In this document: piece after piece, positions 1-10,371 of the stretch
Layout of the letters: every line of letters starts with the position of its first letter
Position numbering within the stretch: the stretch's first letter is position 1
Source: Arsenophonus endosymbiont of Aleurodicus floccissimus
GTDB lineage: Bacteria > Pseudomonadota > Gammaproteobacteria > Enterobacterales > Enterobacteriaceae
DNA length: 64,000 nucleotides
Direction: 5' to 3'
NCBI RefSeq assembly: GCF_900343025.1
Contig: NZ_OUND01000001.1
Location: forward strand, 496,001-560,000
Translations under genes and position numbers: made by a program
The notes under the pieces: generated by a model
Database searches by the model: none
Told to the model about the DNA's origin: nothing
The model's input: only the letters and a program-made list of their open reading frames with translations

Positions 1-852
1 CGTGAAACACGTGTTTATACTCGCCAAGATGCCTTTAGTACTTTTAATGAAGAGAAGCAAATGCGTCAAGGTGTTTGGGCTGATAAGTTTATCCAGGGTA
101 AAATAAACGGTAATTTTACCTCTAGTGCAGTTAATTCAGGCTTAACATATAACGAGGCACGTGAAGTGTCTAAAGCACTACAATGGCAGATTGATTTGTG
201 TAAACTAAAGTCAGGTGATAAATTTTCGGTCTTGTTAAGTCGCGAAATGCTTGATGGTCACAGTGAACAAAGTCGTTTGTGGGGGGTTCATTTATTAACT
301 AATGGTAAGAATTACTATGCCTTTCGAGCTGAAAATGGTCGCTATTATGATAGTGAAGCTAATGGCTTAGAGCGCGGTTTCTTACGTTATCCTACAGCCA
401 AAACCTTTAGAGTCTCTTCTCCTTTTAGTTTGCGTCGTATAAATCCGGTAACAAGGCGTCCAGCTCCTCATCAGGGAGTTGATTTTTCTATGCCCGTCGG
501 GACACCGATATTAGCGGTTGGTAATGGTGAAGTTATTGTGGCGAAATATAGTGGAGCGGCCGGTAATTTTATTGCTATTCGTCATGGGCGTCAGTATACC
601 ACTCGTTATATGCATCTACGTAAATTATTTGTTAAACCAGGTCATAAAGTAAAAAAGGGTGAACGTATAGCATTATCAGGTAATACTGGACGTACTACCG
701 GCCCTCATCTTCATTATGAGTTATGGTTTAATCAGCGCGCAGTTAACCCATTAACAGCTAATTTACCTCACTCAGGTGGATTAACAGGTAAAGATCGTCA
801 ACTCTTTCTGGCATCCGTTAAAGAGAATAAATCGAAGCTGGCAAGCAATTAA
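1..852 (+). CDS. mepM: Murein DD-endopeptidase MepM (5' end outside window)
   Basis: The reading frame is open from base 1, so the window holds the last 283 codons of a protein that is about 440 residues in E. coli. It is an M23 (LytM) zinc metallopeptidase that cuts D-Ala-meso-DAP crosslinks in the periplasm to let new murein strands in. The zinc-ligand motifs are visible as HQGVD and HLHYEL, separated by the usual distance, inside a well-conserved C-terminal LytM domain. It sits directly before lpxM, as in enterobacteria. No frame damage is seen in the visible part. Identity is firm; intactness of the missing N-terminus is unknown. Confidence 0.93.
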   Translation, partial: RETRVYTRQDAFSTFNEEKQMRQGVWADKFIQGKINGNFTSSAVNSGLTYNEAREVSKALQWQIDLCKLKSGDKFSVLLSREMLDGHSEQSRLWGVHLLTNGKNYYAFRAENGRYYDSEANGLERGFLRYPTAKTFRVSSPFSLRRINPVTRRPAPHQGVDFSMPVGTPILAVGNGEVIVAKYSGAAGNFIAIRHGRQYTTRYMHLRKLFVKPGHKVKKGERIALSGNTGRTTGPHLHYELWFNQRAVNPLTANLPHSGGLTGKDRQLFLASVKENKSKLASN

Positions 853-987
853 TATGATTTTTGTTAGCTAATTAGATTGTAAAATAGCATTTTATTTACT
901 ACCATAATTATTTTATGTAAATCATAAGGTTAATATTATAATGTATCTCAGATTTTAGATTTTTATACGTTGTATTTTAGTGTACTA

Positions 988-1962
988 ATGAATAAAGAAC
1001 AGGATACAGATAGTAAACTTGGTTATATTCCTAGCTTTCATCTTATTTACCTATATCCCCAATATTGGGGGATGTGGGTTGGTGCATTGCTATTAGCGGG
1101 AACAGCTTATTTGCCTATTAAGTTACGCGATCTGTTACTGGCAAAAATGGGTAAGTTAATTGGTAAGTTAGCAAAAGGCGGCTCGCGTAGGCGGGCAAAA
1201 ATTAATTTGCTTTATTGTTTTCCAGAATTGACGGAGCAGCAAAGAGAGAAATATGTTGATGAAATGTTTGCTGTAGCACCTCAATCTTTTGCAATATTAG
1301 CCGAATTAGTTTTACGCGGCGTAGATAAAACTTTGACACGAACTCATTGGCATAATGAACAAATTATTGAACAATTAAAAGAACAACAGCGTAATATTAT
1401 TTTTATGGTACCTCATGGTTGGGTGGTTGATATTCCAGCCATGCTATTAGCGGCTCGAGGCCAAAAAATGGCAGCCATGTTTCATCATCAAAAGGATCCT
1501 GTAGCTGATTATTTATGGAACAAAGCTCGTCATCATTTTGGTGGTCGTTTACATTCTCGTGAAGCGGGCATTAAACCTTTTATTGCCAGTGTCAGGCAAG
1601 GTTATTGGGGATTTTATTTACCAGATCAAGATCACGGTGAAGAACATAGTGAGTTTGTTGATTTTTTTGCAACCTATAAAGCAACCTTACCGGCAGTGGG
1701 GAGGTTGATGAAAGTTTGTAAAGCGGAGATTGTACCATTATTTCCGGTTTATGACTATAAAACTCACCAATTACATATCTACATTCGTGAGCCAATGGTA
1801 GATATTGCCGGGCAGAGTAATCACTATATTGCCAGGCGTATGAACGAAGAGTTGGAATATTTAGTTAAACCTTATCTGGCACAATATACCTGGATATTAA
1901 AATTATTAAAAACACGCAAAGCCGGGGAGATAGAGCCTTATTGCCGCGATGATCTTTATTAA
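988..1962 (+). CDS. lpxM: Lipid A biosynthesis myristoyltransferase LpxM (MsbB)
   Basis: This 324-residue protein is collinear over its whole length with E. coli LpxM (323 residues). It is the inner-membrane late acyltransferase that adds the secondary myristoyl chain to lipid A. The catalytic HX4D motif is present (VPHGWVVD), as are the conserved blocks QGYWGFYLPDQDHG and TWILKLLKTRKAGEIEPY. An upstream in-frame TTG at 970 exists, but ATG 988 matches the family N-terminus better. Intact: the symbiont probably still makes hexa-acylated lipid A. Confidence 0.95.
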   Translation: MNKEQDTDSKLGYIPSFHLIYLYPQYWGMWVGALLLAGTAYLPIKLRDLLLAKMGKLIGKLAKGGSRRRAKINLLYCFPELTEQQREKYVDEMFAVAPQSFAILAELVLRGVDKTLTRTHWHNEQIIEQLKEQQRNIIFMVPHGWVVDIPAMLLAARGQKMAAMFHHQKDPVADYLWNKARHHFGGRLHSREAGIKPFIASVRQGYWGFYLPDQDHGEEHSEFVDFFATYKATLPAVGRLMKVCKAEIVPLFPVYDYKTHQLHIYIREPMVDIAGQSNHYIARRMNEELEYLVKPYLAQYTWILKLLKTRKAGEIEPYCRDDLY

Positions 1963-2156
1963 TAAAAAATACCGCTTGATAGCAATAAAATTATTTATAA
2001 TATTTTTGATGAAATAAAGCGTATTAATAAAAACAATTAGGTATTTTGTTAGTCAGTTAAATTATGGCAAAGCAACTAATTAAGTTTATAAAATTTTTGG
2101 TTTATATTTTTATCAAAATAACCTTTTCCTTTATAATTATCAAGTTTGAAGTTCCC

Positions 2157-3170
2157 TTAGGATGCTTTAATGTCTGCATCCTGGTGGTTAATTAAATGTT
2201 TAGTGGTAATATTTATTGAAGACGGGATAATATATTCATTATCCTTAATAGCGCCTAAAGCAGAAATTATATGTTTATTAGAAATAGAGTCTGCTTTAAT
2301 CGACATAACACCTATCTCCTCCTTATTTGCTACAACGTCAATCGTACCTTTATTATTTAAATATGAGTTTTTACGGATAAAGATCCTTAATTGATTCGCA
2401 TAAATATAGCTATTTTCTGTAAGTACAAATGTTGTTTTATCTCCTGTCAATCCGGAAATTTTTCTATTATTATAATAATAACCATCGATTTCAGTTTTAA
2501 CATTATCAACAACATAATACTGCTTAGCGAGATTAACTTTGGCAGCATTATTAAAACGAACATTTCCTGCGTATACAGTGTGGTTGGATAAAAATTTGTT
2601 TTTTTTTTCATTTATTGATGAATTTCCATTCCCCCATATTCCTAAACCAGTAAAAATTATTTTTCCCTTATCAGCCTGGTAGTTTACTATGTTAGTGGCA
2701 TAATTCATGTTACCAGCAACCAAATCAAATCCGGTTGTATTACTAAACAGGCAGTCATCGCAGGTAATACCATTAGGATTGGAATAACAACTTTTGCTGG
2801 AGATCCTTTTATATTAAGCAAACCATGTAAATTTTTTTTTGCTAGAATTAATTTGATTAATAATTAGTTTTGCTGATTAAGCTCCTTGAGAAAGCATATT
2901 TTTATTTTTTTTTATGGTTATTAAATTGTACTATCACGCCTTTGTTAATATTAAATCGCCGATATTGATTATATGATACACCATTATTATCAGGTGATTT
3001 AATATCGATACTAACTTCACCTTGATCAGATATTGTAAGCTTATTTTATTTTTTCTATTGTAGAATAAGTTATTATTCCGTTATATTTCATTTCTTGATT
3101 GATTGCTAATGTTGGTGTTGATAATAAACTAAGAGTCAATAAACAGTAGCTGAAATTATTTTTTATACAT
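2157..3170 (-). pseudogene. Small TPS-domain haemagglutinin-like exoprotein, frameshifted (copy 1)
   Basis: Read on the minus strand, three frames give one filamentous-haemagglutinin-type TPS (two-partner secretion) domain. In order they are: a signal-peptide-like start (ATG at 3170, then a shift into a hydrophobic stretch ending STPTLA); a piece with NNGVSYNQYRRFNINKGV, matching the GISHNxFxxFNV region of TPS domains; and a piece with NPNGITCDDCLFSNT, the canonical NPNGI/CxxC-F-N block. The last 188 codons then run open to the stop at 2157. The frame breaks near 2785 (one base short), in the 2820-2900 region and near the start. Full length would be only about 338 codons, far shorter than normal TpsA proteins. 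No TpsB transporter gene is nearby. A homologous gene lies at 17641. Confidence 0.75.
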
Positions 3171-3442
3171 ATCAAAATACCTTTAATAAATGCTAAAGAA
3201 TGTCTTTTTCTTTAGTGGGAAGAAAAGTAAAAAAAAAAGTTAATTATTTTGTCAATTAAAATCTAAATTTTATTAGTTTAATTAATTTAATATTCAATTG
3301 ATTTATATTATTTTTTTCTAATTCATTTATTAGAAAGAATAATGACTGGGTCATAAAAAAAGCGGTGAAAAATGATAGTAATATTTTTGGTAATTAAAAA
3401 CCCCGTGTGTATAATGTGGTTAAATGTATTTATGATGTGAAA

Positions 3443-4863
3443 TTATTCGACTTTTAATATTCGGTAGGTATTGGTGCTACCAATCTGACCCATTTGATCG
3501 CCCTGGGTGACTAAGACTAAATCAGCTGGCTCAATATAATTTTTTTCCAGAGGCATTTTTAACAGCATTAATTGTATTAGTCTCCTTATTATAATAAATC
3601 TGGGTTACGCCACGGTAGATTTAAGTTCTTTTCATGATGGGAGATAGAAAATATTGGTAACCTAAACTGATCCTAGACATCATACAAGCGGTACGGCATG
3701 ATTCTGTCATGGCAATAATCGCTTTTACTCCTTTTAAGTGATTGGCAGCATACACAGCTGACATCGCAATCGCTTCTTCAACGCTGTCAAATATATCATC
3801 GAGGTGATGTTTGGCCAATATTTATGCCAGCCATCTTTTCTGCTCCAAGGCAAACCCTGAGCCATGGCTTCAACGGTTTCAGCAGGATATTTGGCCTACT
3901 GCTGTCTCGGCTGATAACATAATAGCGTCAGTGCCATCCAGCACAGCATTAGCAATGTCCATCACTTCAACTCGGGTTGGCATCGGATTAGTGATCATCG
4001 ATTCCATCATCTGGGCGTCAGTAATGGCAATACGGTTTAGTTGGCGTGCCCGGCGAATTAGTTTTTTTGTACATCGACCAGCTCAGGGTTGCCAATCTCA
4101 ACACCTAGATCACCTCGAGTAACCATGACCACATCTGAGGCTAAAATAATTTCGTCAATAACTTTGTCATTGGCAACTGATTCAGCTCGCTCTACCTTAG
4201 CGACAATTTGACAATCACAACCGGCTTCACGAGCCAGGCGTCGGCATAATTTAGATCTTCTGCTGAGCGGGGGAAAGAAACCGCTAAAAAATCGACACCG
4301 ATCTGAGCTGCGAGCAAGATATCGGCTTTGTCTTTATCTGTTAGTGCTTCTGCGGATAGACCACCACCAAGTTTATTGATCCCTTTATTATTTGATAGTT
4401 GTCCGCCAACAGTTACTTCAGTAAGAATTTGCTGATCTTTTACCCGTAAGTACTTTTAATTGAACGCGTCCATCATCGAGTAACAGAATATCACCTGATG
4501 CCACATCATTGGGTAAACCTTGATAGTCAATGCCGACTTTTTCTTGATTACCTTCACCTTTGGCTAAATTGGCATCTAAGATAAATTTATCACCGATATG
4601 AAGAAAAATTTTTCCTTCTTTAAATGTTGAAACGCGAATTTTAGGACCTTGTAGATCAGCAAGAATAGCGACATGTTGTGCTAATGATTTTGCAAGTTCA
4701 CGTACTTTTGTTGCGCGTTGTAAGTGATCTTCTGCTGAGCAATGAGAAAAGTTTAGACGAACAACGTTTGCGCCGGCTTTAATCACTTTTTCCAGGTTAT
4801 TATCACGATCAGTCGCGGGACCGAGAGTAGTACAATTTTCGTTCTTCTAAGTCGTCTCGACAT
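3443..4863 (-). pseudogene. pykA: Pyruvate kinase II, multiply frameshifted
   Basis: The minus strand carries nearly the full PykA length (1421 bp against about 1443). It starts at ATG 4863 with [11 protein letters not shown] and ends with a recognisable [12 protein letters not shown] before the stop at 3443. A one-base deletion after codon 11 moves the frame into the segment [13 protein letters not shown], and further shifts lie near 4430, 4250-4130 and 3830-3600. Conserved pieces include [13 protein letters not shown] and [18 protein letters not shown]. Pyruvate kinase makes ATP and pyruvate from phosphoenolpyruvate; a pykF copy elsewhere would have to take over. Position between lpxM and hexR matches E. 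coli. Confidence 0.93.
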
Positions 4864-5051
4864 TTATGACTCCGTTACTTATTAAAATTGGTGTTGGTTG
4901 ATAGGTTATTACATAGAAATGAAATTAATCCCTTTATTAAAGTGTGCTGTTGTATCATTTAAATGCCTGAGCTAGAGAGAATATTTTTTGCAGTAAAACG
5001 AACAGATCTATAGTTTGCTGATATTGATCTGTTTGCTAAAAGTAAATAGCC

Positions 5052-5899
5052 CTAGATTTTATCAGGATATACATCATGTAATATATCTTTTACGCGCTTT
5101 AAGTTATCTCTAAAATTTTGCCCTCGACGTAAAATAAAGCCAGTTTCTAGCACATCTATTAATGTTAATTGTGCTAGTCGTAATACCATCGGCATGTAAA
5201 TATTGGTATATTTAGGTACAGCAATTGTGATAGATAAGGAAGCGATTTGTGCCAGAGGGAAATTAGCGGTAGTAATAGCAATGACTATAGCCGTCATTGG
5301 CTTTAGCAACTTTAGCTTATTCAACCAAGTTTTGAGTGCGGCCCAGGAGGTAAAATGTAAATCACAACGTCACCATAGCGATAGTTAATACAATATATGT
5401 GTTGCATGATGACATCAACGAAATAGACCACTGGGATATAAAAATGAAAAAATTTACTCATAGCGCCATGGGCAACTACTGCTGAGGAAGCTAAACCAAA
5501 GAAAGCGTTCTTCTTTACTTGGGTTAATAGATCGATAGCACGATTAATGTTTGTGGTATTTAGGTTATCTTTTACAATACCTAATTGTGCGATGGCGGAA
5601 TCAAAAACTTTTTGTGTATGGCAACTGACAGTATCATCTTGATCAACCAAACGATTAACATAGGATGTTCCATTGCCGAAGCTTTGTGCCAATCGTAATT
5701 CAAAATCAGGAAAACCCTTGGTATCTATTATACGGCAAAAACTATTTACAGTGGGTTTGCTCTCATTAGCCAATTTAGCTAGGCTTGCAATACAAAGGTG
5801 AATCGCTTTTTGTAGGCTTTCAAAGATTGAATTGGCAACTTTCTTTTCTGATTTACTGGAATACTCAAAGTTATTATTTATTTGTTCTAATGTGTTCAT
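5052..5899 (-). pseudogene. hexR: RpiR-family regulator HexR, frameshifted in the SIS domain
   Basis: HexR represses zwf and other Entner-Doudoroff/glycolytic genes and is released by 2-keto-3-deoxy-6-phosphogluconate. The N-terminal part (ATG 5899, about 180 codons) keeps the helix-turn-helix region (SKPTVNSFCRIIDTKGFPDF) and the start of the sugar-phosphate-binding SIS domain (KKNAFFGLASSAVVAHGAM). Near 5340 the frame shifts, and the rest of the SIS domain continues in another frame to 5052 (RLAQLTLIDVLETGF, FRDNLKRVK). Several HTH-flanking residues also differ from the family. The two halves would not give a working repressor. It is divergent from intact zwf, the standard arrangement. Confidence 0.9.
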
Positions 5900-6243
5900 A
5901 CTGAAAAGCTACCCGTTTCACTAATATTGCTAAAGGGGGAATCTTGTTACTTAAGTCAAAATATACTACGCGTTGTTTGGTCAGTAATGAAAAAAAGGAA
6001 GTTATTAACTGAATTTTTATTAAAAATATGACGGGTGTCTAATTTACTTTGCATTTTAGTTTAATAAATATGAAGAATTAAAAATTATATATAACTAATC
6101 AAATTTGTTTGTTGCGAATTATTTTTTGAGCAAAATAAAATATTGTGGCTTTGTTTACCCGGACGAGTCAAAAAGGTACATTTATTTTCTCGATTGAAGC
6201 TATCATAGCACTACAGAATTGGTATTTAAGGAGAATCCATATC
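5900..6243. other. Divergent hexR-zwf intergenic region
   Basis: This is an AT-rich spacer of 344 bp that should contain the zwf promoter. I looked for a HexR operator (near-palindrome of the form TGTAATTAAATTACA) and see no convincing copy. A Shine-Dalgarno-like AAGGAGA lies just before zwf at about 6229-6235. Confidence 0.4.
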
Positions 6244-7719
6244 ATGGCAATTAATAAAGCTGTTCAGGCATGTAATTTAATTATTTTCGGCGCAAAAGGA
6301 GATTTGACTCGCCGCAAATTATTGCCTTCCCTTTATCAATTGGAAAAAATGGGCTATATCCATCCTGATACGCGTATTATAGGGATTGGTCGGGCTGAAT
6401 GGGATGCTGCCGCCTATATAAAAGAAGCTAAAGATGCGTTAGAGACTTTTTTAAATGAGGAAATCGAGCCCAGTTTATGGCAAAAATTAAGTAAGCTCCT
6501 TGATTTTTTTAATTTAGATGTTCAGGATCTGAACAAATTTAATTCACTAGCAAAATATCTTGAGGGTGATAGTAAACCCGCTATATATTATTTTGCTATG
6601 CCACCAACGACTTTTGGTGCGGTTTGCCATGGCTTAGGCCATGCTGGCCTCAATAAGAAGCCAAATCGGGTTGTTATGGAAAAACCATTAGGCAGTGATC
6701 TTGCCTCTTCCCAAGATATAAATAATGAGGTTGCTAAGTATTTTAAAGAGAACCAGATTTATCGTATTGATCACTATTTAGGTAAAGAAACAGTGCTCAA
6801 TTTATTAGCTTTACGTTTTGCTAACTCTTTATTTATTAATAATTGGGATTATCGAACGATTGATCATGTACAAATCACAGTTGCTGAAGAGGTTGGTATC
6901 GAAGGACGTTGGGATTATTTTGATCAAGCTGGGCAGATGCGTGATATGGTCCAAAATCATTTATTACAGATCTTGACTATGATTGCCATGTCACCGCCTG
7001 CGGATTTAACAGCAGATCGCATACGAGATGAGAAAGTTAAAGTATTGCGCTCATTGCGTCGGATTGATTATCGTAATGTACGTGAAAAAACCGTCCGAGG
7101 TCAATATACATCAGGTTCTATTCGAGGCAAAAAAGTGGATGGCTATCTTGCGGAAGAAGGGGCAAATCAATCCAGTAAAGCGGAAACTTTTGTGGCAATT
7201 CGAGTTGACATTGATGATTGGCGTTGGGCTGGCGTGCCGTTTTATTTAAGAACTGGCAAACGATTAGCGGCAAAATGCTCTGAAGTGGTGGTTTATTTTA
7301 AAAAACCGGCGTTAAATATTTTTTCTGATTCTTATCAGGATCTACCGCAAAATAAATTAACTATTCGATTACAACCTGATGAAGGAATTGATATTGAAAT
7401 TTTAAACAAAGCCCCGGGTCTTGAGCATAAACATCATTTACAGACGACAAAATTAGATCTGAGTTTTTCTGAAACATTTAATCAAATCCATTTGGCTGAT
7501 GCATATGAACGTTTATTACTAGAAGCTATGCGTGGTATTCAAGCTCTGTTTGTCCGTCGGGATGAAGTAGAAGAAGCTTGGAAATGGGTGGATTCTATTA
7601 TGGGCGCTTGGGCAAAGGATGATCAGCCACCTAAACTTTATCAGGCGGGTACATGGGGACCTGAGGCATCTGATGCGATGATCGCCAAAGATGGGCGTTC
7701 ATGGAATGAGTTCGAATAG
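6244..7719 (+). CDS. zwf: Glucose-6-phosphate 1-dehydrogenase
   Basis: Intact 491-residue protein, the same length as E. coli Zwf. It oxidises glucose-6-phosphate to 6-phosphogluconolactone with NADP+, the entry to the oxidative pentose-phosphate pathway in the cytosol. Visible signatures are the N-terminal dinucleotide loop FGAKGDLTRRK, the active-site block RIDHYLGKE, and the conserved C-terminus DGRSWNEFE. The frame is open upstream to 6145, but ATG 6244 has a good ribosome-binding site and matches the family N-terminus (MAINKAVQAC). With hexR and pntAB broken, this enzyme is likely constitutive and a main NADPH source (inference). Confidence 0.97.
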   Translation: MAINKAVQACNLIIFGAKGDLTRRKLLPSLYQLEKMGYIHPDTRIIGIGRAEWDAAAYIKEAKDALETFLNEEIEPSLWQKLSKLLDFFNLDVQDLNKFNSLAKYLEGDSKPAIYYFAMPPTTFGAVCHGLGHAGLNKKPNRVVMEKPLGSDLASSQDINNEVAKYFKENQIYRIDHYLGKETVLNLLALRFANSLFINNWDYRTIDHVQITVAEEVGIEGRWDYFDQAGQMRDMVQNHLLQILTMIAMSPPADLTADRIRDEKVKVLRSLRRIDYRNVREKTVRGQYTSGSIRGKKVDGYLAEEGANQSSKAETFVAIRVDIDDWRWAGVPFYLRTGKRLAAKCSEVVVYFKKPALNIFSDSYQDLPQNKLTIRLQPDEGIDIEILNKAPGLEHKHHLQTTKLDLSFSETFNQIHLADAYERLLLEAMRGIQALFVRRDEVEEAWKWVDSIMGAWAKDDQPPKLYQAGTWGPEASDAMIAKDGRSWNEFE

Positions 7720-8159
7720 TTTTTGTCTATGTAATAGGGTATAATATGTTTAGGTTTATTACCCTTATTTTGGTAGCTTTTTCCATTTTAGTTGGAATTT
7801 ATTATAATTATTTGAGTAAATACAATGGTTATGATATAAATAGCTTTGTATTTATTTTCTATCAATAGTGAGGATTCATAGTATATCATATGGATGGTTA
7901 AATGAAATAAAAAAATGGCCGTGTGATGCATGAATAAAATATCATGTCTAGCGTCAAAAATCAACGTAGTAGCTCTCATCTTTTCTTATCAAAAATATCT
8001 ATTATTTCTAGTGAACATCACTGGTGTGGTGCCTTGTAGCGTCTCCTGTTGCTAATAGGTTTTACCGTAAATGGGCTTTTAATTTAAATCATCACTTAGT
8101 TATTACCAATTTAGGTATTTATCTATAGCTTTGATGATTGCCAATAACAGGGTAATATA
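7720..8159. other. Intergenic region zwf-mdtJ
   Basis: This is 440 bp without a supportable gene. A 40-codon hydrophobic frame at 7746-7868 (+) and a 63-codon frame on the other strand (7788-7979) lack ribosome-binding sites and recognisable similarity. I treat both as chance or as remnants of a lost gene. No terminator with a T-run is obvious after zwf. Confidence 0.4.
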
Positions 8160-8570
8160 ATGATTTATTGGATATTTTTAGCGTCAGCAATTGTCACAGA
8201 GGTCATTGGTACTTTATCAATGAAGTATTCTAGCGTCAGCGGTGATATGACTGGCTTATTGGTAATGTATTTTATGATTGCTTCATCTTATATATTATTG
8301 GCAATGGCAGTAAAAAAAGTTGCTCTTGGAGTAGCTTATGCTCTCTGGGAAGGTATTGGGGTAATTTTTATAACAGCATTTAGTGTTTTGTTATTTAATG
8401 AATCATTACCACCAATGAAACTTATTGGATTAGCATTACTTATTATGGGTATAGCGCTAATAAAATCGGGTACTAAAAAAACTAACACACTACATTCGAT
8501 AAAACAGGGGAAAAAAATTACGCCAAAAAGGCCATTCAATAAAATGACTAAAATTGTTAAGGAGGCATAA
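8160..8570 (+). CDS. mdtJ: Spermidine export SMR-family protein MdtJ
   Basis: 136-residue small-multidrug-resistance (SMR) protein with four predicted membrane helices. It is very close to E. coli Mdt[22 protein letters not shown] carries the membrane-embedded Glu of helix 1, and [15 protein letters not shown] is the SMR signature. In E. coli MdtJ and MdtI form a heterodimer that exports spermidine. The C-terminal basic tail is somewhat longer than in E. coli (121 residues). The stop is one base before the mdtI start, so the two are translationally linked. Confidence 0.93.
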   Translation: MIYWIFLASAIVTEVIGTLSMKYSSVSGDMTGLLVMYFMIASSYILLAMAVKKVALGVAYALWEGIGVIFITAFSVLLFNESLPPMKLIGLALLIMGIALIKSGTKKTNTLHSIKQGKKITPKRPFNKMTKIVKEA

Positions 8571-8571
8571 T

Positions 8572-8904
8572 ATGTTAGCGGAATATCAATGGTGGCATGG
8601 CGCCTTTCTATTTCTGGCCGTTATTTTAGAAATAGTGGCTAATATTTTTTTAAAGTTATCAAATGGATTTAAGCGACTGTGGATAGGTGTATTATCTTTA
8701 ATTGCCGTTTTAGGTGCTTTTAGTGCATTAGCTGTAGCGGTAAAAGGTATTGAGCTTTCGATTGCTTATGCACTTTGGGGAGCTTTTGGTGTTGTAGCCA
8801 CGGTTGCCGCTGGTTGGATTTTGTTTAATCAACGGCTAAATTATAAAGGTTGGGGCGGTATTATTTTATTGATTACCGGGATGGTCGTTATCAAACTGGC
8901 ATAA
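8572..8904 (+). CDS. mdtI: Spermidine export SMR-family protein MdtI
   Basis: 110 residues, four predicted helices, collinear with E. coli MdtI (109). It keeps the helix-1 glutamate ([15 protein letters not shown]) and the signature [17 protein letters not shown] 8572 is preceded by GGAGG inside the end of mdtJ and is preferred to the upstream TTG at 8554. The paired mdtJI operon is intact in an otherwise eroding region, so polyamine export may be under selection (inference). A hairpin at 9009-9036 follows. Confidence 0.93.
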   Translation: MLAEYQWWHGAFLFLAVILEIVANIFLKLSNGFKRLWIGVLSLIAVLGAFSALAVAVKGIELSIAYALWGAFGVVATVAAGWILFNQRLNYKGWGGIILLITGMVVIKLA

Positions 8905-9008
8905 TTTTATTTCAGCTACAGGACATAACACTAATTAGTAATGGCTAATAGAATAAAATAAAGGATTTATTTTTACCGCGCTCTATGTATCGACCCTTTT
9001 TAAACCAT

Positions 9009-9040
9009 AAATAACCCCATCCATGAGGGGTTATTTGTAT
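9009..9040 (+). terminator. Hairpin terminator downstream of mdtI
   Basis: Perfect 10-bp inverted repeat AAATAACCCC / GGGGTTATTT (9009-9018 and 9027-9036) with an 8-base loop. The T-rich 3' arm serves as the weak T-run. It lies 105 bp after mdtI. Confidence 0.6.
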
Positions 9041-9082
9041 TAATTCATACCATATAGCTAAACACTCAGTGTTGAAATATAT

Positions 9083-10203
9083 TTGCGAGAGGATAACAGC
9101 AGGCCGATTATTTATTCTGATTTAATAGACTATTTTCTGTTCTGTCAGATATCAATGAATAAGCAAACTCAGACACTTAGTTGGAATAAAAATACACAAG
9201 AAGATGTTTGTTATTTGGCCAACGCGCCTTGTGAAGAAGATAGCCGTCAGTATAGTGTCATGAGTTATTGGCCAGAAATAATACTGGTGGTTATTTTCAT
9301 GGTTCTTATGCATCAGCACCGCTTATAGATGATATTGCGGCTGTTCAAGCGCTTTATGGCGCGAATATACTCACACCATCTGGCGATGATGTTTATGGCT
9401 TTAATTCCAAAACTAATAAAGATTGGTATACAGTTAGTGACCCACGTATCGGTTGTATATTCTCAGTATGGGACGCAGGCGGGAATGATACATTAGATTT
9501 TTCTGGTTACTCTCAAACTCAACTGATTAATTTAAATTCGGGTTCATTTTCAGATGTCGGCGGATGGATAAAGAATGCTTCAATCGCAAAAAATACGGTT
9601 ATTGAAAACGTGATAGGTGGTTATGGGCAAGCTACTATATTTGGTAATAATGTCGATAATATAATTAAAGGTGGTGCTAGCGGAGATGTTATTTATGGCG
9701 GCTTAGGGAAAGATATACTTTGGGGTAGAGATGCAACATTTAGGCAGACTAATGGCTCAAATAATAGTTCTGCAAATTTGGTTTCGTATCAAAGTTATCA
9801 TACCAATGACGCAAAAAATAGTGAGCAGCAAATAGATTTTAAATATGTAGATCATTCCTCACCGTTGAGAACTGGCCCAGTAGAAAGAAATATTTTTGTT
9901 TGTCTGTCGTTTGAAGATTCAAAATCGAGTGCCCCTGATAAGATTATGGATTTTCAAACAGGAGAAGATAAAATTGATCTATCTTGTCTAAATAAAATCT
10001 TATACGATAACTATAGCGGGCAGCATATTCTTAATTTTGTTAATGATTTTAACAGAAAGCCAGGAGAAATAAAGATCATTTACGATCCAATCAGTCACTG
10101 GAGTAGACTCTTAATTAATACAAATAATGATAATATATCTGATTTTGCTATTGATATTTATAGTTATGCTAATAAATTCACTGACTTTATCTTAAATCAA
10201 TAA
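9083..10203 (+). pseudogene. Serralysin-type RTX metalloprotease, deleted and frameshifted
   Basis: Secreted M10B zinc protease remnant. The first frame carries the Met-turn (EEDSRQYSVMSYW) and stops in a shifted frame; a one-base shift at about 9281 opens the second frame. That frame matches serralysin from NTGGYFHGSYASAPLIDDIA through the beta-roll (IIKGGASGDVIYGG, degenerate GGxGxD repeats) to the C-terminus. The zinc-binding HExxHxxGxxH helix is absent: the segment before the Met-turn does not look like the protease domain, so an internal deletion removed the catalytic core. Full-length relatives are about 450-500 residues and leave by a type I secretion system; no exporter or inhibitor gene is adjacent. 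Confidence 0.88.
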
Positions 10204-10328
10204 AAAACCTATTTCTGATAGGATCAAAAGTAGATTATTGACAACTAACTCACTCTGTTTTTTATCAACATAGCCAAGATAGGATTATTTCTATATTTAG
10301 CAAGCTGTTCATTTATCTTTATCAAGCT

Positions 10329-10354
10329 AATAGAGCCGGTTTGCCAGCTCTATT
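10329..10354. terminator. Inverted repeat between convergent serralysin and yoaB remnants
   Basis: Perfect 8-bp arms AATAGAGC / GCTCTATT around a 10-base loop, placed between two convergent genes, so it may stop transcription from both sides. There is no long T-run, hence moderate confidence. Confidence 0.4.
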
Positions 10355-10371
10355 AAATGCCGTTAAGATTA

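Noticed and set aside
3811-4122. Plus-strand frame of 103 codons across pykA
   Set aside because: It is the antisense shadow of the conserved pykA coding sequence on the other strand.
5900-6243. HexR operator upstream of zwf
   Set aside because: No near-palindrome of the expected TGTAAT/ATTACA type was found by eye.
7746-7979. Small hydrophobic frames on both strands after zwf
   Set aside because: No ribosome-binding site, no family resemblance, and composition typical of AT-rich spacer DNA.
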